64,000 nucleotides of DNA from Legionella hackeliae (GTDB taxonomy: Bacteria > Pseudomonadota > Gammaproteobacteria > Legionellales > Legionellaceae). Below, in pieces: positions 43,135-52,886 of this stretch. The position numbers and the translations under genes were made by a program. The stretch is from NCBI RefSeq assembly GCF_000953655.1, contig NZ_LN681225.1, forward strand, positions 1,566,001 to 1,630,000, written 5' to 3'. The notes below the pieces were generated by a model, which saw nothing but the letters and a program-made list of their open reading frames with translations, had not been told where the DNA came from and did not search any database. Within the stretch, counting starts at the first letter, position 1, and each line of letters opens with the position of its first letter.

Positions 43135-43691
43135 CAATTTTTCCACTTTATATTGCAGCCAAGACTGGGCTTTTGTTCGGTAGAAATTGGCTTCTTAGCC
43201 AATAAGTTGTCTAAGGCTTGACGTATATCGCTGCCTGTAACTGCAATGTCATTACCAGGGCGGGAGTCGTCGAACTGACCTCTGTAAGCTAGAAGTAGAT
43301 CGGAATCAAAGATATAAAAATCAGGCGTGCAAGCAGCTTGATAAGCTTTGGCTACCTCTTGAGTTTCATCATATAGATAGGGAAAAGGATAATTTTGCTC
43401 AAGAGCAATTTTTTTCATGTTTTCTGGTGAGTCAGCAGGGTACGCTTCGACATCGTTGGAATTAATAGCCAAAAAGCTTACACCCTTTGAAAGGTAGTCT
43501 TGTGCGAGTTTTGTTAATGCATGACTGATATGCCTAACATAGGGGCAGTGATTACAGATAAACATAATGACGGTGGCTTTACTGTCCCAGTTATCATTAA
43601 AATTGACTTTAGAATTATCAACCACATTCATTAATGAAAATTGTTGAGCTGGAGTCCCTAAGGGAACCATATTAGAAGGAGTTTTAGCCAT
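43134..43691 (-). CDS. Thioredoxin-like redoxin (AhpC/TSA family)
   Basis: A 185-residue cytosolic redoxin from the ATG at 43691 with AAGGAT before it; a longer frame from 43763 runs back through an upstream gene and is not used. The redox motif Phe-Ile-Cys-Asn-His-Cys-Pro-Tyr-Val is near residue 47. This C-x2-C at the start of the thioredoxin helix, with Ala-Ile-Asn-Ser-Asn-Asp-Val-Glu-Ala-Tyr-Pro following, is the thioredoxin-family peroxiredoxin-like group found in many proteobacteria. It may reduce peroxides or disulfides. Third or fourth gene of a minus-strand run. Confidence 0.85.
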   Translation of the reverse strand: MAKTPSNMVPLGTPAQQFSLMNVVDNSKVNFNDNWDSKATVIMFICNHCPYVRHISHALTKLAQDYLSKGVSFLAINSNDVEAYPADSPENMKKIALEQNYPFPYLYDETQEVAKAYQAACTPDFYIFDSDLLLAYRGQFDDSRPGNDIAVTGSDIRQALDNLLAKKPISTEQKPSLGCNIKWKN

Positions 43692-43696
43692 AAGTC

Positions 43697-43843
43697 TTAT
43701 CCTTGTAAAAAAAACAATTTGAAAATAGCAATAACAGCAAAAAGTGAATTCAGGATGGCCCATAACAAAGTAACAGTTTTACCTTTATAAGTGGTATAAA
43801 ATGCATAAACTGCTATAGAAAAACTTCCAATAAAAAAGACCCA
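43697..43843 (-). pseudogene. Read-on segment after an in-frame amber codon
   Basis: Directly after the TAG at 43846-43844 the same frame stays open for 48 codons, to TAA at 43699-43697. The translation (Trp-Val-Phe-Phe-Ile-Gly-Ser-Phe-Ser-Ile-Ala start, Phe-Lys-Leu-Phe-Phe-Leu-Gln-Gly end) adds about two more hydrophobic helices. It ends six bases before the redoxin ATG, normal operon spacing. It looks like the lost C-terminus of the 120-residue gene upstream. Confidence 0.5.
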
Positions 43844-44206
43844 CTAATTTTCATAAGAAAATCCAACAGACAACACTGCAATACCTGTAATGCCAACAAT
43901 AAGAAAGATGTTATTTAACTGGCCGCTCATAAAGTAGAACGACAATAACTGAATGCAAAGAAGAATTGGTAAAGCCAATTGCAGGGTGGTGCCAATCCCC
44001 AGTAGTATGGCACCGTGACCAGCCAGAAGAATCATTTCAAGGGCTATAAAATAGATCAACTTGAAATGAATCGAAGTAAGAAGCAATAGCGCCGAACCAA
44101 TGACATAGTACTTTTCTGCAGGTGCACCGGCGAGCCCAAATAGCAAAATAAAGGAGCCGATAATACCCACTAAAAGAAATAGTTGATCCTGTCTTGTTGT
44201 TTTCAC
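43844..44206 (-). CDS. Small integral membrane protein, 120 aa, possibly truncated
   Basis: An unrecognised protein with about four hydrophobic helices and no conserved motif. The start ATG at 44206 lies 4 nt after the stop of the EnhB-like gene, so it belongs to the same transcript. It ends in an amber codon, after which the same frame continues as membrane-protein sequence for 48 codons (see 43697-43843). The intact ancestor was probably ~169 residues. Whether the 120-residue form works is unknown. Confidence 0.55.
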   Translation of the reverse strand: MKTTRQDQLFLLVGIIGSFILLFGLAGAPAEKYYVIGSALLLLTSIHFKLIYFIALEMILLAGHGAILLGIGTTLQLALPILLCIQLLSFYFMSGQLNNIFLIVGITGIAVLSVGFSYEN

Positions 44207-44210
44207 CTAA

Positions 44211-44708
44211 TCACCAACGTAAATAGATTCCTTTCTTTGTTGCATCTGTAATAACGTCATTTTGTGATTTATTGGTTGATACCCAATAATTCCCCATGTT
44301 ACTTAAAGCAAATTTAACACGAGGATATTGGCAAACGTCTAATACATCCCGACAATCAAGTGTTTTAACAGTTTCATTCTCTTTAACAAAACATTGAAAA
44401 TGTAAATCAGCGATGTCTGAAGCAAATGCAGCCCAATTTAGAGGATCTAGCTTTGTATTAAGGGAAGGGCTCATAAATACTTCACGTGTTTCAATGCGTT
44501 GTAGCTCAATAGGTTGACTACTGCGGTTTTGAATTAAATAAAATGACTGCTCACCATTTTCATTGACAATTAAATGACTATCACCAAATCCAAAGCCTCT
44601 AACTTCACATCCATGTGGAAATGGTGTGGGGGCTGTGGCAGCAGCTGACGAATCGCCTATGAAAAATGTAACCATTACTACAGACATGATTGCTTTACAA
44701 AATGACAT
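44211..44708 (-). CDS. EnhB-like enhanced entry protein
   Basis: A 165-residue secreted or periplasmic protein with a signal peptide (about 1-23) and a GAGAGG ribosome-binding site. The mature part has Gly-Cys-Glu-Val-Arg-Gly-Phe-Gly-Phe, Phe-Tyr-Leu-Ile-Gln-Asn-Arg-Ser, Trp-x-Ala-Phe-Ala-Ser-Asp and Cys-Gln-Tyr-Pro-Arg-Val-Lys-Phe, with four or more cysteines likely paired. I recall this pattern from the Legionella EnhB family, named after the enhanced-entry locus; its biochemical role is unknown. It lies between pcs and a small membrane protein on the minus strand. Confidence 0.65.
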   Translation of the reverse strand: MSFCKAIMSVVMVTFFIGDSSAAATAPTPFPHGCEVRGFGFGDSHLIVNENGEQSFYLIQNRSSQPIELQRIETREVFMSPSLNTKLDPLNWAAFASDIADLHFQCFVKENETVKTLDCRDVLDVCQYPRVKFALSNMGNYWVSTNKSQNDVITDATKKGIYLRW

Positions 44709-44777
44709 GAAAAACCTCTCAAAAAAATTGGAAGCGCTATTCTAATGATAACTGCATTAAAAGTGAATCAGCTTTCT

Positions 44778-45542
44778 TTATTCACCATGAGCTGCAATTT
44801 TATTTGGCGTCATAGGTGAGTAAGTTCGATACATACTAAGTGCTAAATACATAACTACATAACTTACAGACAAAAACAGCCAAATATAATCCATGTGTGG
44901 ATAATTCCATAAAACCAGAGCTGAACTAAGCCCGTAAATTAATGAGAAGGTATGCATAACAATTTTTAAATAGCGATATTTGGTTAAATAATCGAGACGT
45001 GAAGGATAAACATATTTAATGGGTACGAAAATAAGCACACACAAAATGGCTAATATCAAGGCATTGGTGTACATGGATGTGTCAAAAATAAACATATAAA
45101 ACACTGCAATATTCCAGTAACAGGGGAACCCTTTAAAAAAATGATCAGGGGTCTTTGCATCAATCTGACAGAACTGATAGGACGAGGTTATTGTTATGCC
45201 TATGATAATAATTAATAAATAACTTGCTGGCAGCATGTCAGGCTTTACATAGAGGAAAAAGCAAGGAGTAATGACATAGTTCAAATAGTCAACAATATTG
45301 TCCAGTAAAGTCCCGTCAACGTTGGGTAAAACAGATTTCACACGTACTAATCTTGCTAATGTACCATCAACTGCATCGATCACTACCGTAATAGCCATAA
45401 ACCATAACGCTTGTACGTAATCATGCTGATAAATTTTGACAAGAGTAAGAACACCAAAACATGCAGCACTCGCCGTGAAGGCATGTACAGCCCAGGCAAC
45501 CAAATAATGAACGGGATGGTAGCCTAGTTTTTTATTTGTCAT
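44778..45542 (-). CDS. pcs: Phosphatidylcholine synthase
   Basis: A 254-residue membrane enzyme with about eight helices that condenses CDP-diacylglycerol with choline. The CDP-alcohol phosphotransferase signature is complete: Asp56-x2-Asp59-Gly60-x2-Ala63-Arg64, then Gly77-x3-Asp81-x3-Asp85. Length and the Asn-Val-Asp-Gly-Thr-Leu-Leu-Asp-Asn-Ile-Val-Asp-Tyr context match Pcs of Legionella and rhizobia rather than PgsA or PssA. Legionella membranes contain phosphatidylcholine and use host choline. It is the first gene of the minus-strand run down to 42820. Confidence 0.92.
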   Translation of the reverse strand: MTNKKLGYHPVHYLVAWAVHAFTASAACFGVLTLVKIYQHDYVQALWFMAITVVIDAVDGTLARLVRVKSVLPNVDGTLLDNIVDYLNYVITPCFFLYVKPDMLPASYLLIIIIGITITSSYQFCQIDAKTPDHFFKGFPCYWNIAVFYMFIFDTSMYTNALILAILCVLIFVPIKYVYPSRLDYLTKYRYLKIVMHTFSLIYGLSSALVLWNYPHMDYIWLFLSVSYVVMYLALSMYRTYSPMTPNKIAAHGE

Positions 45543-45930
45543 TGTTTATCCTAAATTTGTAAAAGTGGCTCTATCGTACTGCTTTATATTTGTTTTTAAT
45601 CAGCAGTCAATACCTCTGAAATTAGCAAAATAGTAGCAACAATCAAAAGTGGTGTGCAAGAAACTAAAGGTGTAATTGATTAATTTTATATGGATCCCGT
45701 CACAAAGTTGTCATCTGTTGCACGTTTTGTTTCAATAATGAGCCACTGGTTTCAAAGAATAGACATGCATGCTATTAAAAAGGAAGTGCAATTATTTTAC
45801 AAATGGCAAAGATAAAGCAGTTATGAGATAACAAATTATTCTACCGTAGTTCTGTATTAAAATGTCAGGTACAGAGATTTGCGTCTAATCCGCCATAAGC
45901 TACACTGAAGAAAAATACTTGGAGAATTAC
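45543..45930. other. Intergenic region between pcs and aldehyde dehydrogenase genes
   Basis: This 388-nt gap holds the divergent promoters of pcs and the aldehyde dehydrogenase. A 41-codon frame from ATG 45690 to TAA 45815 encodes a basic, amphipathic peptide, but no ribosome-binding site precedes it, so I do not call it a gene. No repeat or RNA is evident. Confidence 0.4.
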
Positions 45931-47298
45931 ATGATCATTCAAACGGTTAATCCCACCACGGAAGAGGTTTTACACGAATATCCTATTCTCAATGAGAAAC
46001 AGATAGCGACTTATATTGATGCTGGACATCTTAGTTTCAAAGCATGGAAAAATACACCGTTTTCTCAGCGCAATCAGAGAATGTTAAATCTTGCTAAATT
46101 ACTTAGAGAACAAAAGGATGAGCTTGCGTTACTGATGGCAAACGAAATGGGAAAACCCATTACGGCAGGTAGGGCCGAGATCGAAAAATGCGCTTGGGTT
46201 TGTGAACATTATGCTGAGAATGCTGAAAAATATTTGCAGCCAAGAATCATTCAAACCGAGATGAAGAAAACGATGGTTTGTTATCAACCATTAGGTATTG
46301 TTTTTGCCATCATGCCATGGAATTTTCCATTTTGGCAAGTATTTCGTTTTGCTGTCCCGGCGGTGATGGCTGGGAATGCTGCCATTTTAAAACATGCTCC
46401 TATATCCACCGGTACAGGAAACAGAATTGCTAAATTATTTGAAGAGGCAGGTTTTCCTGAGCATTTGTTTCAACATTTTGTCCTGGACAATGATTTGGCA
46501 GCAAAAGTAATCGCCAATGATAAAGTGGTGGCTGTCACACTCACTGGGAGTGAAAGAGCTGGAGCGGCCGTTGCTTCAAATGCTGCGAATCATTTAAAGA
46601 AAGCGGTACTAGAACTTGGTGGAAGTGATCCTTATTTGGTATTACATGATGCAGATCTGGATCTTGCGGCTAAAGCTATTGTTACATCACGTTTGAATAA
46701 TACTGGACAAGTCTGTATTGCAGCAAAACGTGTAATTGCTGTGGAACCGATTTACAATGCGCTAGTGGAAAAAATTAAAGCATTAATGGCAAATTATAAA
46801 ATGGGCGATCCTTTGGATGATAAGACCAATATGGGGCCCATGGCACGAGATGATTTGCGAAAATCCCTTCATGACCAGGTCATAAGAAGTGTAAAATCAG
46901 GTGCGAAATTAGTTGAAGGTGGTGAAATACCCAAGCGAAAGGGTTTTTATTATCCGCCTACACTTTTATTAGATGTTAAAAGGGGGATGGCTGCTTTTGA
47001 TGAGGAATTATTTGGCCCAGTGGTTGCCATCACTATGGCTTCAGACGAAGCAGAGGCCATCCAGTTGGCAAATGAAACTCCTTATGGTTTAGGAGCTGCA
47101 GTATTCACTCAAGATTTGGCCCGGGGAGAACACATTGCGCAATATGACATTGAAGCTGGAGCCTGTTTTGTGAATGCTTTGGTTGCCTCAGATCCAAGAG
47201 TTCCCTTTGGCGGCATAAAACGATCTGGCTTTGGACGTGAGTTGTCTAAAGAAGGGATTTTGGAATTTGTAAATACAAAGGCGGTTGCGGTTAATTAA
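45931..47298 (+). CDS. NAD(P)-dependent aldehyde dehydrogenase, succinate-semialdehyde type
   Basis: A 455-residue ALDH-superfamily enzyme. The ATG at 45931 has a GGAG six bases upstream; a TTG at 45919 is less likely. Motifs: Met-Pro-Trp-Asn-Phe-Pro near 130, Leu-Glu-Leu-Gly-Gly-Ser-Asp-Pro near 227, and the catalytic cysteine in Asn-Thr-Gly-Gln-Val-Cys-Ile-Ala-Ala-Lys near 262. The length and N-terminus (Asn-Pro-Thr-Thr-Glu-Glu) match the Sad/GabD-like group that oxidises succinate semialdehyde. Substrate is by similarity. It is followed at 3 nt by an L,D-transpeptidase. Confidence 0.85.
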   Translation: MIIQTVNPTTEEVLHEYPILNEKQIATYIDAGHLSFKAWKNTPFSQRNQRMLNLAKLLREQKDELALLMANEMGKPITAGRAEIEKCAWVCEHYAENAEKYLQPRIIQTEMKKTMVCYQPLGIVFAIMPWNFPFWQVFRFAVPAVMAGNAAILKHAPISTGTGNRIAKLFEEAGFPEHLFQHFVLDNDLAAKVIANDKVVAVTLTGSERAGAAVASNAANHLKKAVLELGGSDPYLVLHDADLDLAAKAIVTSRLNNTGQVCIAAKRVIAVEPIYNALVEKIKALMANYKMGDPLDDKTNMGPMARDDLRKSLHDQVIRSVKSGAKLVEGGEIPKRKGFYYPPTLLLDVKRGMAAFDEELFGPVVAITMASDEAEAIQLANETPYGLGAAVFTQDLARGEHIAQYDIEAGACFVNALVASDPRVPFGGIKRSGFGRELSKEGILEFVNTKAVAVN

Positions 47299-47301
47299 TA
47301 A

Positions 47302-47793
47302 ATGATGAAAAGTATAAAACAATTTATTTACATTTCTGCAAGCCAACAAATGATGCATTGTTTTGAAAATGATAATGCCTATAAGGTATATTCTATTTCT
47401 ACAGGAAAAAATGGCTTAGGCGAGAAGAATGGCAGTGGCTGTACGCCAAGAGGGTGGCATCAAATTTATTCTTGTATAGGTCTTGATGTCCCAATCAATT
47501 CGGTTTTTGTTTCTCGTGAGCATACTGGGGAGATTTATACTCCTGCGGTGGCTTTACAATATCCTCAACGTGATTGGATATTGTCTCGTATTCTTCAGCT
47601 TGATGGTCTTGAAGAGGGTAGAAATCGAGGCGGTGATGTTGATAGTTTACAGCGCTATATCTATATTCATGGAACACCTGATTCAACAGAATTAGGAAAA
47701 CCCGCCTCACACGGTTGCATTCGTATGAGAAATGTTGATGTAGTTGAGTTAGCTTTATGGGTTGCTATTGGAACTTCAGTGTACATAGAATAA
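47302..47793 (+). CDS. L,D-transpeptidase (YkuD family), short form
   Basis: A 163-residue YkuD-domain protein with the catalytic motif Ser-His-Gly-Cys-Ile-Arg-Met near 145-151 and a preceding Tyr-Ile-His-Gly-Thr-Pro near 124-129. No signal peptide is visible from the ATG-ATG start, which is unusual for a periplasmic cross-linking enzyme; either a non-classical route or a different substrate is implied. It may be cotranscribed with the aldehyde dehydrogenase. It resembles small YafK-less Ldt proteins of Legionella and Coxiella. Confidence 0.82.
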   Translation: MMKSIKQFIYISASQQMMHCFENDNAYKVYSISTGKNGLGEKNGSGCTPRGWHQIYSCIGLDVPINSVFVSREHTGEIYTPAVALQYPQRDWILSRILQLDGLEEGRNRGGDVDSLQRYIYIHGTPDSTELGKPASHGCIRMRNVDVVELALWVAIGTSVYIE

Positions 47794-47936
47794 AAGAATT
47801 CTTCGTATATACTGCTGCACATGCTAAAAAAATGATAGTTTGATTAAATTAATGCAACACTGGCGTGTAAGTTGTCGGATAGAGGTATATAATGCGCGGC
47901 AATTTTATTTTTTCATGCCTAAATGAGGTGAAATGA

Positions 47937-50900
47937 ATGTCTTATAAATTTGAAGAGGGTAAGGATTTAATTATCGATGCGGTAGTTGAGCGATTAAAGG
48001 AAAAGATGGGTGGTGAGCAGGCGTCTTACTGCGCTGAATTCGTTCGTCAATTTTACGGCACGGTAGCGCTCGAAGATTTACGAGAATGGGATTTAGAAGA
48101 TTTATATGGTGCTGCAGTCAATTTTTGGTCTTTAATACAACAACGCAGTCCGGACGAAACAAAAATTCGTATTTATAATCCTGAATTTGAACGTCATGGT
48201 TGGCAAACAACCCATACAGTGGTTGAAATTATCACGGAAGACATGCCATTTCTAGTTGACTCATTAAGAATGGTTATCAATCGCCTTGGTTTGGTGTCCC
48301 ATTTGATTATTCATATGGGGGGCTTGCGTCTACAACGAGATCAGGATAATCAAGTAAAAGCAATTCTTTCACGTAAGAAAGAAGATGACTCGCATATTGA
48401 TGGTGTTTCTACTGAGGCTGCTATCCTTATTGAAATTGACAGACAAACCGATCCCTCAATTTTGGAAGACTTGCACAATAATTTTGAGCGTGTGTTAGAA
48501 GATAATCGTGTGGTTGTAAAAGATTGGATAGAGATGCGTAAAAAGGTCCGTGAGGCTATTGCGGAACTGGATCATGTTGCATCGGTTATTGATCCTGCTG
48601 AAGTTGAAGAAACCAAGGCTTTCTTAAATTGGATAGAAGATCACCACTTTACCTTTTTAGGTGTTCGCGATTATGAACTGGTTCAAAAAGGTCAGGAAAC
48701 AATTTTGCAGCCTTTGCCTGAAACTGGTTTAGGTGTTCTTCGCCAAAGCATGAGCAAATCCAGTGCGCGCAGTATTTCAGCAATGACTCCTGAAGCTAGA
48801 GAACATACATTATCTTCACGCATTTTGGTAATGTCTAAAACGAATACTGAAGCTACTGTGCACAGACGCGCTTACACAGACTACATTGGAATTAAACGTT
48901 TTAATAAAAAAGGGCAAGTCATTGGTGAGCGTCGCATAGTAGGTTTATACACCTCTGCAGCTTATAACACGAACCCAAAGCATATTCCTTTTTTGCGTCA
49001 TAAAGTCGCATTAATTATGCAAAATTCAAATCTAAATCCACGTGGACATGCTGGAAAGGTACTCTTGAATATTTTGGAAACCTTGCCACGCGATGATTTA
49101 ATTCAAGGTTCGGAAGACGAATTGTTAGAGATTGCAATGGGAATTTATTACATGCAGGAGCGTCGTCGTATCCGCATGTTTGCCCGTGTTGATGTTTACC
49201 GTCGATTTATTTCTTGTCTTGTGTATGTACCCAAAGAACGTTTCAATACAGAATTACGCCAAGCAATGCAGCAAATTCTTGCTGAGAGCTTTAATTCTCA
49301 TGAGATTACATTTTCTACCTGGTTCTCTGAGTCAGTTTTGGCGCGCATTCATTTTATGATCCGTATCAATCCGCAAGATACTACGCAATGGGATTTTAAA
49401 GAAATTGAACAACGTTTGATTGAAGTTGGTCGAACATGGACTGATGATTTACAACATTTTCTTTTTGAAGCCTTTGGTGAAGAAAGTGCAAATCGATTAT
49501 ACAGTCGCTATAAAAATGCATTTCCGATTGCTTATACATCGAATTTTTCACCTAGAACGGCTGTTTATGACATTAAACACATAGAAACACTTTCATCAGC
49601 TAATCCTTTAGTCATGAATTTTTATAAGTTGATGGACGAAAAAACAGACAGCTTCCGCTTAAAAATTTATCAACATGATAATACCATTCCTTTGTCTGAT
49701 GTGTTGCCAATTGTTGAGCGATTAGGGATGCGGGCAATTAGTGAGCGACCATATCAACTCAAATTTGAAGATGGTAAAGAAACCTGGATTAATGATTTTG
49801 CGCTTCAATATATCCGAGGGACCCAATTTGAAATTGATGATATTAAAGATCTATTTCAGAATGCTTTTGCCAGTGTCTGGTTTGGTGAAGCAGAAAATGA
49901 CGGATTTAATCAATTAGTACTTGCTGCTGAGTTAGATTGGCGACAAGTTGCAGCTTTAAGAACTTATGCTAAATACTTCAAGCAAATTCGTTTTACATTT
50001 AGCCAAGAGTACATTGAGTCCGCATTGAACAACAATGCTCATATAGCCAAAAAATTGGTTGAGTTATTTGAAGCTCGCTTTAATCCTGTTCTAAGCAGGA
50101 ATCGTGAAGAAGAATGCAGCAGAATTACTAATCAGATTTTTGCAGCACTTGATGAAGTGGCTAACCTTGATGAAGATAAAATTATTCGACAATATGTCCA
50201 GACAATTCAATCAACATTAAGAACCAACTACTATCAAACTGATAAAAAAGGCAATTACAAAAGCTATATTTCTATCAAGTTAAATAGCAAAGAAATTCCA
50301 GGGGTGCCAAAGCCCTATCCCATGTTTGAAATTTTTGTTTATTCGCCCAATTTTGAGGGTGTTCATTTACGTGGTGGACGCGTTGCTCGAGGCGGATTAC
50401 GTTGGTCTGATCGTCGCGAAGATTTTCGTACGGAAATCTTAGGACTTATGAAAGCGCAGCAGGTTAAAAACGCTGTGATTGTTCCAAGTGGAGCAAAAGG
50501 TGGTTTTGTCCCTAAACATTTACCAATAAATGGAACTAGAGAGGAAATACTCGCTGAAGGTATTCGATGTTATAAACTCTTTATTCGTGGATTACTCGAT
50601 ATTACTGACAATTATAATCAAGGTACAGTGGTTAAACCCACTAATGTTATCTGCTATGACGACGATGATCCTTACTTGGTCGTCGCTGCTGATAAAGGAA
50701 CAGCTACTTTCTCAGACATTGCCAATGAAATTTCCCTGGAATATGGTTTCTGGCTTGGTGATGCGTTTGCTTCAGGTGGTTCAGTCGGTTATGACCATAA
50801 AAAGATGGGAATCACTGCAAGAGGGGCATGGGAATCTGTAAAACGACATTTCTACGAGATGAATCGTGATATTCAAACAAATGACTTTACGGTCATTGGT

Positions 50901-52814
50901 ATTGGAGATATGGCAGGAGATGTGTTCGGTAATGGTATGTTGTTATCAAGACATATTAAATTACTGGGTGCATTCAACCATGTTCATATTTTTGTGGATC
51001 CTTCCCCAGATCCTGAAACAAGTTTCAAAGAGCGTGAGCGTTTATTTAATTTACCACGCTCAAGTTGGACCGATTATGACAAAAAATTAATTTCTAAAGG
51101 TGGTGGTGTCTTTAATCGCAGTGCCAAATCAATCACCGTGACTAAAGAAATGAAAGAAGTCTTTGGTATTAAACAGGCTGTCATTGAGCCAAATGAGTTA
51201 ATTCGTGTACTCCTGAGAGCAAAAGTAGATTTGTTGTGGAGCGCTGGTATCGGTACATTTGTAAAAGCACATACAGAAAGTCATAGTGATGTCGGAGACA
51301 GAACTAACGATGCTATCCGCATTAATGCTAAACAACTGCGTTGCAAGGTCGTGGGTGAGGGCGGTAACTTAGGTTTAACCCAATTGGCGCGTGTTGAATA
51401 TGATATCAATGGTGGACTTATTTATACGGACTTTATTGATAACTCGGCTGGTGTTAATTGTTCAGATAAAGAAGTAAACATCAAAATCTTGCTGGATAGT
51501 ATTGTTGATTCAGGCGATTTAACCGAGAAACAACGAAACGAATTATTGAGTGAAATGACTGATGAAGTTGCTGCCTTAGTCTTGCGTGATAATTTTGCAC
51601 AGCCACGAGCAATCAGTTTAACAGCAATGAAAGCTGCTAGTTCTGTTGAATTACATAGTCGCTACATTAACGAGCTAGAGCGCAGTGGTAAATTAGATAG
51701 AGACTTAGAGTTTTTACCGAATGAAAAGGTATTGATGGAGCGTAAGCTAATGGGCCAAGGTCTAACACGCCCAGGAATCTCTGTCTTGCTGTGTTATACA
51801 AAGACCATCTTGAAAGAGCAAATATTAGCATCCAATGTTCCAGAAGACTCCTTCTTGAAGGATCTCTTGATTAACTGTTTCCCCAAGCCGTTGCAGGAGC
51901 GTTTCAGTAAGCAGATGCAAAACCATCCGCTAAAACGAGAAATTATTGCCACCAAACTCAGTAATCTCATCGTGAATGAAATGGGCTTTACGTTTGTTTA
52001 TCGATTACAAGATGAAACTGGAGCACCTGTTTCTGCTATCGTGCGTGCTTACATGATTGCAAGAAGTGTCCTTGATCTTGAAACAATTTGGATTGAGATT
52101 GCTGCATTAGGTACCACTATCACAGCAGAAAAACAAAATGAATTGATGATGCTTTATTTACGTTTACTCAGACGCATAACACGTTGGCTCTTACGCAGTC
52201 AACGTATGCGTTTGAATATTAGTAAAGCGGTTAAACATTACGGACCAGGAGTGAAAGAGTTTAAGAAGGCTTTCCCTGAAGTTCTTGGTGAAGGTAATCG
52301 CGCTCAATATGATAAGCATCTTAATGAATATTTGGAGTTGGGTATTCCTAAGGGATTAGCCCATGAGTTGACCATTACGCGTGCCTTGTTCTCTGTTTTA
52401 GATGTAATAGAGGTAAGTCACCAGACAGGAGTTGCGGTTGCAAAAGTAGCGGAAATTTATTTTGGTATTGGCGAATTCCTGGATTTAGCTTGGATTCGCA
52501 CTCAAGTAATTGCGCATACTACAGAAAATCACTGGGAGTCTTTATCGCGAGAAGCATTACGTGACGATTTGGATTGGCAACAACGACAACTTACGGCAGG
52601 GATCATTAATCTTTCGGATAAGCGGAAAGACTTTATGCAGTCCTTAGGTGTCTGGTCAGAGAGTCATATGGGTCTTATTGATAGATGGCGTCATGTTTTG
52701 TCTGATCTGCGCTCTAGTACAACGCTCAATTATACAATGTTCTTTGTCGCTATCCGAGAGTTGTTAGATTTAACGCAAACTACTGTGCAGATGTCAGCCA
52801 ATGAAATCGCTTAA
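47937..52814 (+). CDS. gdhB: NAD-specific glutamate dehydrogenase, 180-kDa type
   Basis: A 1625-residue cytosolic enzyme that oxidatively deaminates glutamate to 2-oxoglutarate with NAD+. The large N-terminal regulatory region (ACT-like segments, ~1-650) precedes the catalytic core at ~790-1170: Arg-Gly-Gly-Leu-Arg-Trp-Ser-Asp-Arg, Pro-Ser-Gly-Ala-Lys-Gly-Gly-Phe with the catalytic Lys, and Gly-Ile-Gly-Asp-Met-Ala-Gly-Asp-Val-Phe in the Rossmann part. Length fits the L_180 class (Streptomyces, Pseudomonas). Amino acids are the main carbon source of Legionella, which explains such a catabolic enzyme. A perfect TATAAT lies 44 nt upstream; an inverted repeat follows the stop. Confidence 0.95.
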   Translation: MSYKFEEGKDLIIDAVVERLKEKMGGEQASYCAEFVRQFYGTVALEDLREWDLEDLYGAAVNFWSLIQQRSPDETKIRIYNPEFERHGWQTTHTVVEIITEDMPFLVDSLRMVINRLGLVSHLIIHMGGLRLQRDQDNQVKAILSRKKEDDSHIDGVSTEAAILIEIDRQTDPSILEDLHNNFERVLEDNRVVVKDWIEMRKKVREAIAELDHVASVIDPAEVEETKAFLNWIEDHHFTFLGVRDYELVQKGQETILQPLPETGLGVLRQSMSKSSARSISAMTPEAREHTLSSRILVMSKTNTEATVHRRAYTDYIGIKRFNKKGQVIGERRIVGLYTSAAYNTNPKHIPFLRHKVALIMQNSNLNPRGHAGKVLLNILETLPRDDLIQGSEDELLEIAMGIYYMQERRRIRMFARVDVYRRFISCLVYVPKERFNTELRQAMQQILAESFNSHEITFSTWFSESVLARIHFMIRINPQDTTQWDFKEIEQRLIEVGRTWTDDLQHFLFEAFGEESANRLYSRYKNAFPIAYTSNFSPRTAVYDIKHIETLSSANPLVMNFYKLMDEKTDSFRLKIYQHDNTIPLSDVLPIVERLGMRAISERPYQLKFEDGKETWINDFALQYIRGTQFEIDDIKDLFQNAFASVWFGEAENDGFNQLVLAAELDWRQVAALRTYAKYFKQIRFTFSQEYIESALNNNAHIAKKLVELFEARFNPVLSRNREEECSRITNQIFAALDEVANLDEDKIIRQYVQTIQSTLRTNYYQTDKKGNYKSYISIKLNSKEIPGVPKPYPMFEIFVYSPNFEGVHLRGGRVARGGLRWSDRREDFRTEILGLMKAQQVKNAVIVPSGAKGGFVPKHLPINGTREEILAEGIRCYKLFIRGLLDITDNYNQGTVVKPTNVICYDDDDPYLVVAADKGTATFSDIANEISLEYGFWLGDAFASGGSVGYDHKKMGITARGAWESVKRHFYEMNRDIQTNDFTVIGIGDMAGDVFGNGMLLSRHIKLLGAFNHVHIFVDPSPDPETSFKERERLFNLPRSSWTDYDKKLISKGGGVFNRSAKSITVTKEMKEVFGIKQAVIEPNELIRVLLRAKVDLLWSAGIGTFVKAHTESHSDVGDRTNDAIRINAKQLRCKVVGEGGNLGLTQLARVEYDINGGLIYTDFIDNSAGVNCSDKEVNIKILLDSIVDSGDLTEKQRNELLSEMTDEVAALVLRDNFAQPRAISLTAMKAASSVELHSRYINELERSGKLDRDLEFLPNEKVLMERKLMGQGLTRPGISVLLCYTKTILKEQILASNVPEDSFLKDLLINCFPKPLQERFSKQMQNHPLKREIIATKLSNLIVNEMGFTFVYRLQDETGAPVSAIVRAYMIARSVLDLETIWIEIAALGTTITAEKQNELMMLYLRLLRRITRWLLRSQRMRLNISKAVKHYGPGVKEFKKAFPEVLGEGNRAQYDKHLNEYLELGIPKGLAHELTITRALFSVLDVIEVSHQTGVAVAKVAEIYFGIGEFLDLAWIRTQVIAHTTENHWESLSREALRDDLDWQQRQLTAGIINLSDKRKDFMQSLGVWSESHMGLIDRWRHVLSDLRSSTTLNYTMFFVAIRELLDLTQTTVQMSANEIA

Positions 52815-52823
52815 GGATGAGTA

Positions 52824-52886
52824 TTATTGCGAGTGTGCGAACATTCCAGAAATTTTTTCTGGATTAATTCGGGGCACTCGCAATAA
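52824..52886. repeat. Palindromic repeat after gdhB, likely terminator
   Basis: Outer 12-bp arms (TTATTGCGAGTG / CACTCGCAATAA) enclose an inner 8-bp hairpin (TCCAGAAA / TTTCTGGA). The arms resemble the GTCATTGCGAG dispersed element seen at 11283, 12730 and 40021. The element probably also ends the gdhB transcript. The rest of 52887-53262 holds only the cytochrome promoter region. Confidence 0.65.

Noticed and set aside
45690-45815. 41-codon frame encoding a basic peptide
   Set aside because: No ribosome-binding site and no recognisable family; noted in the intergenic entry only.
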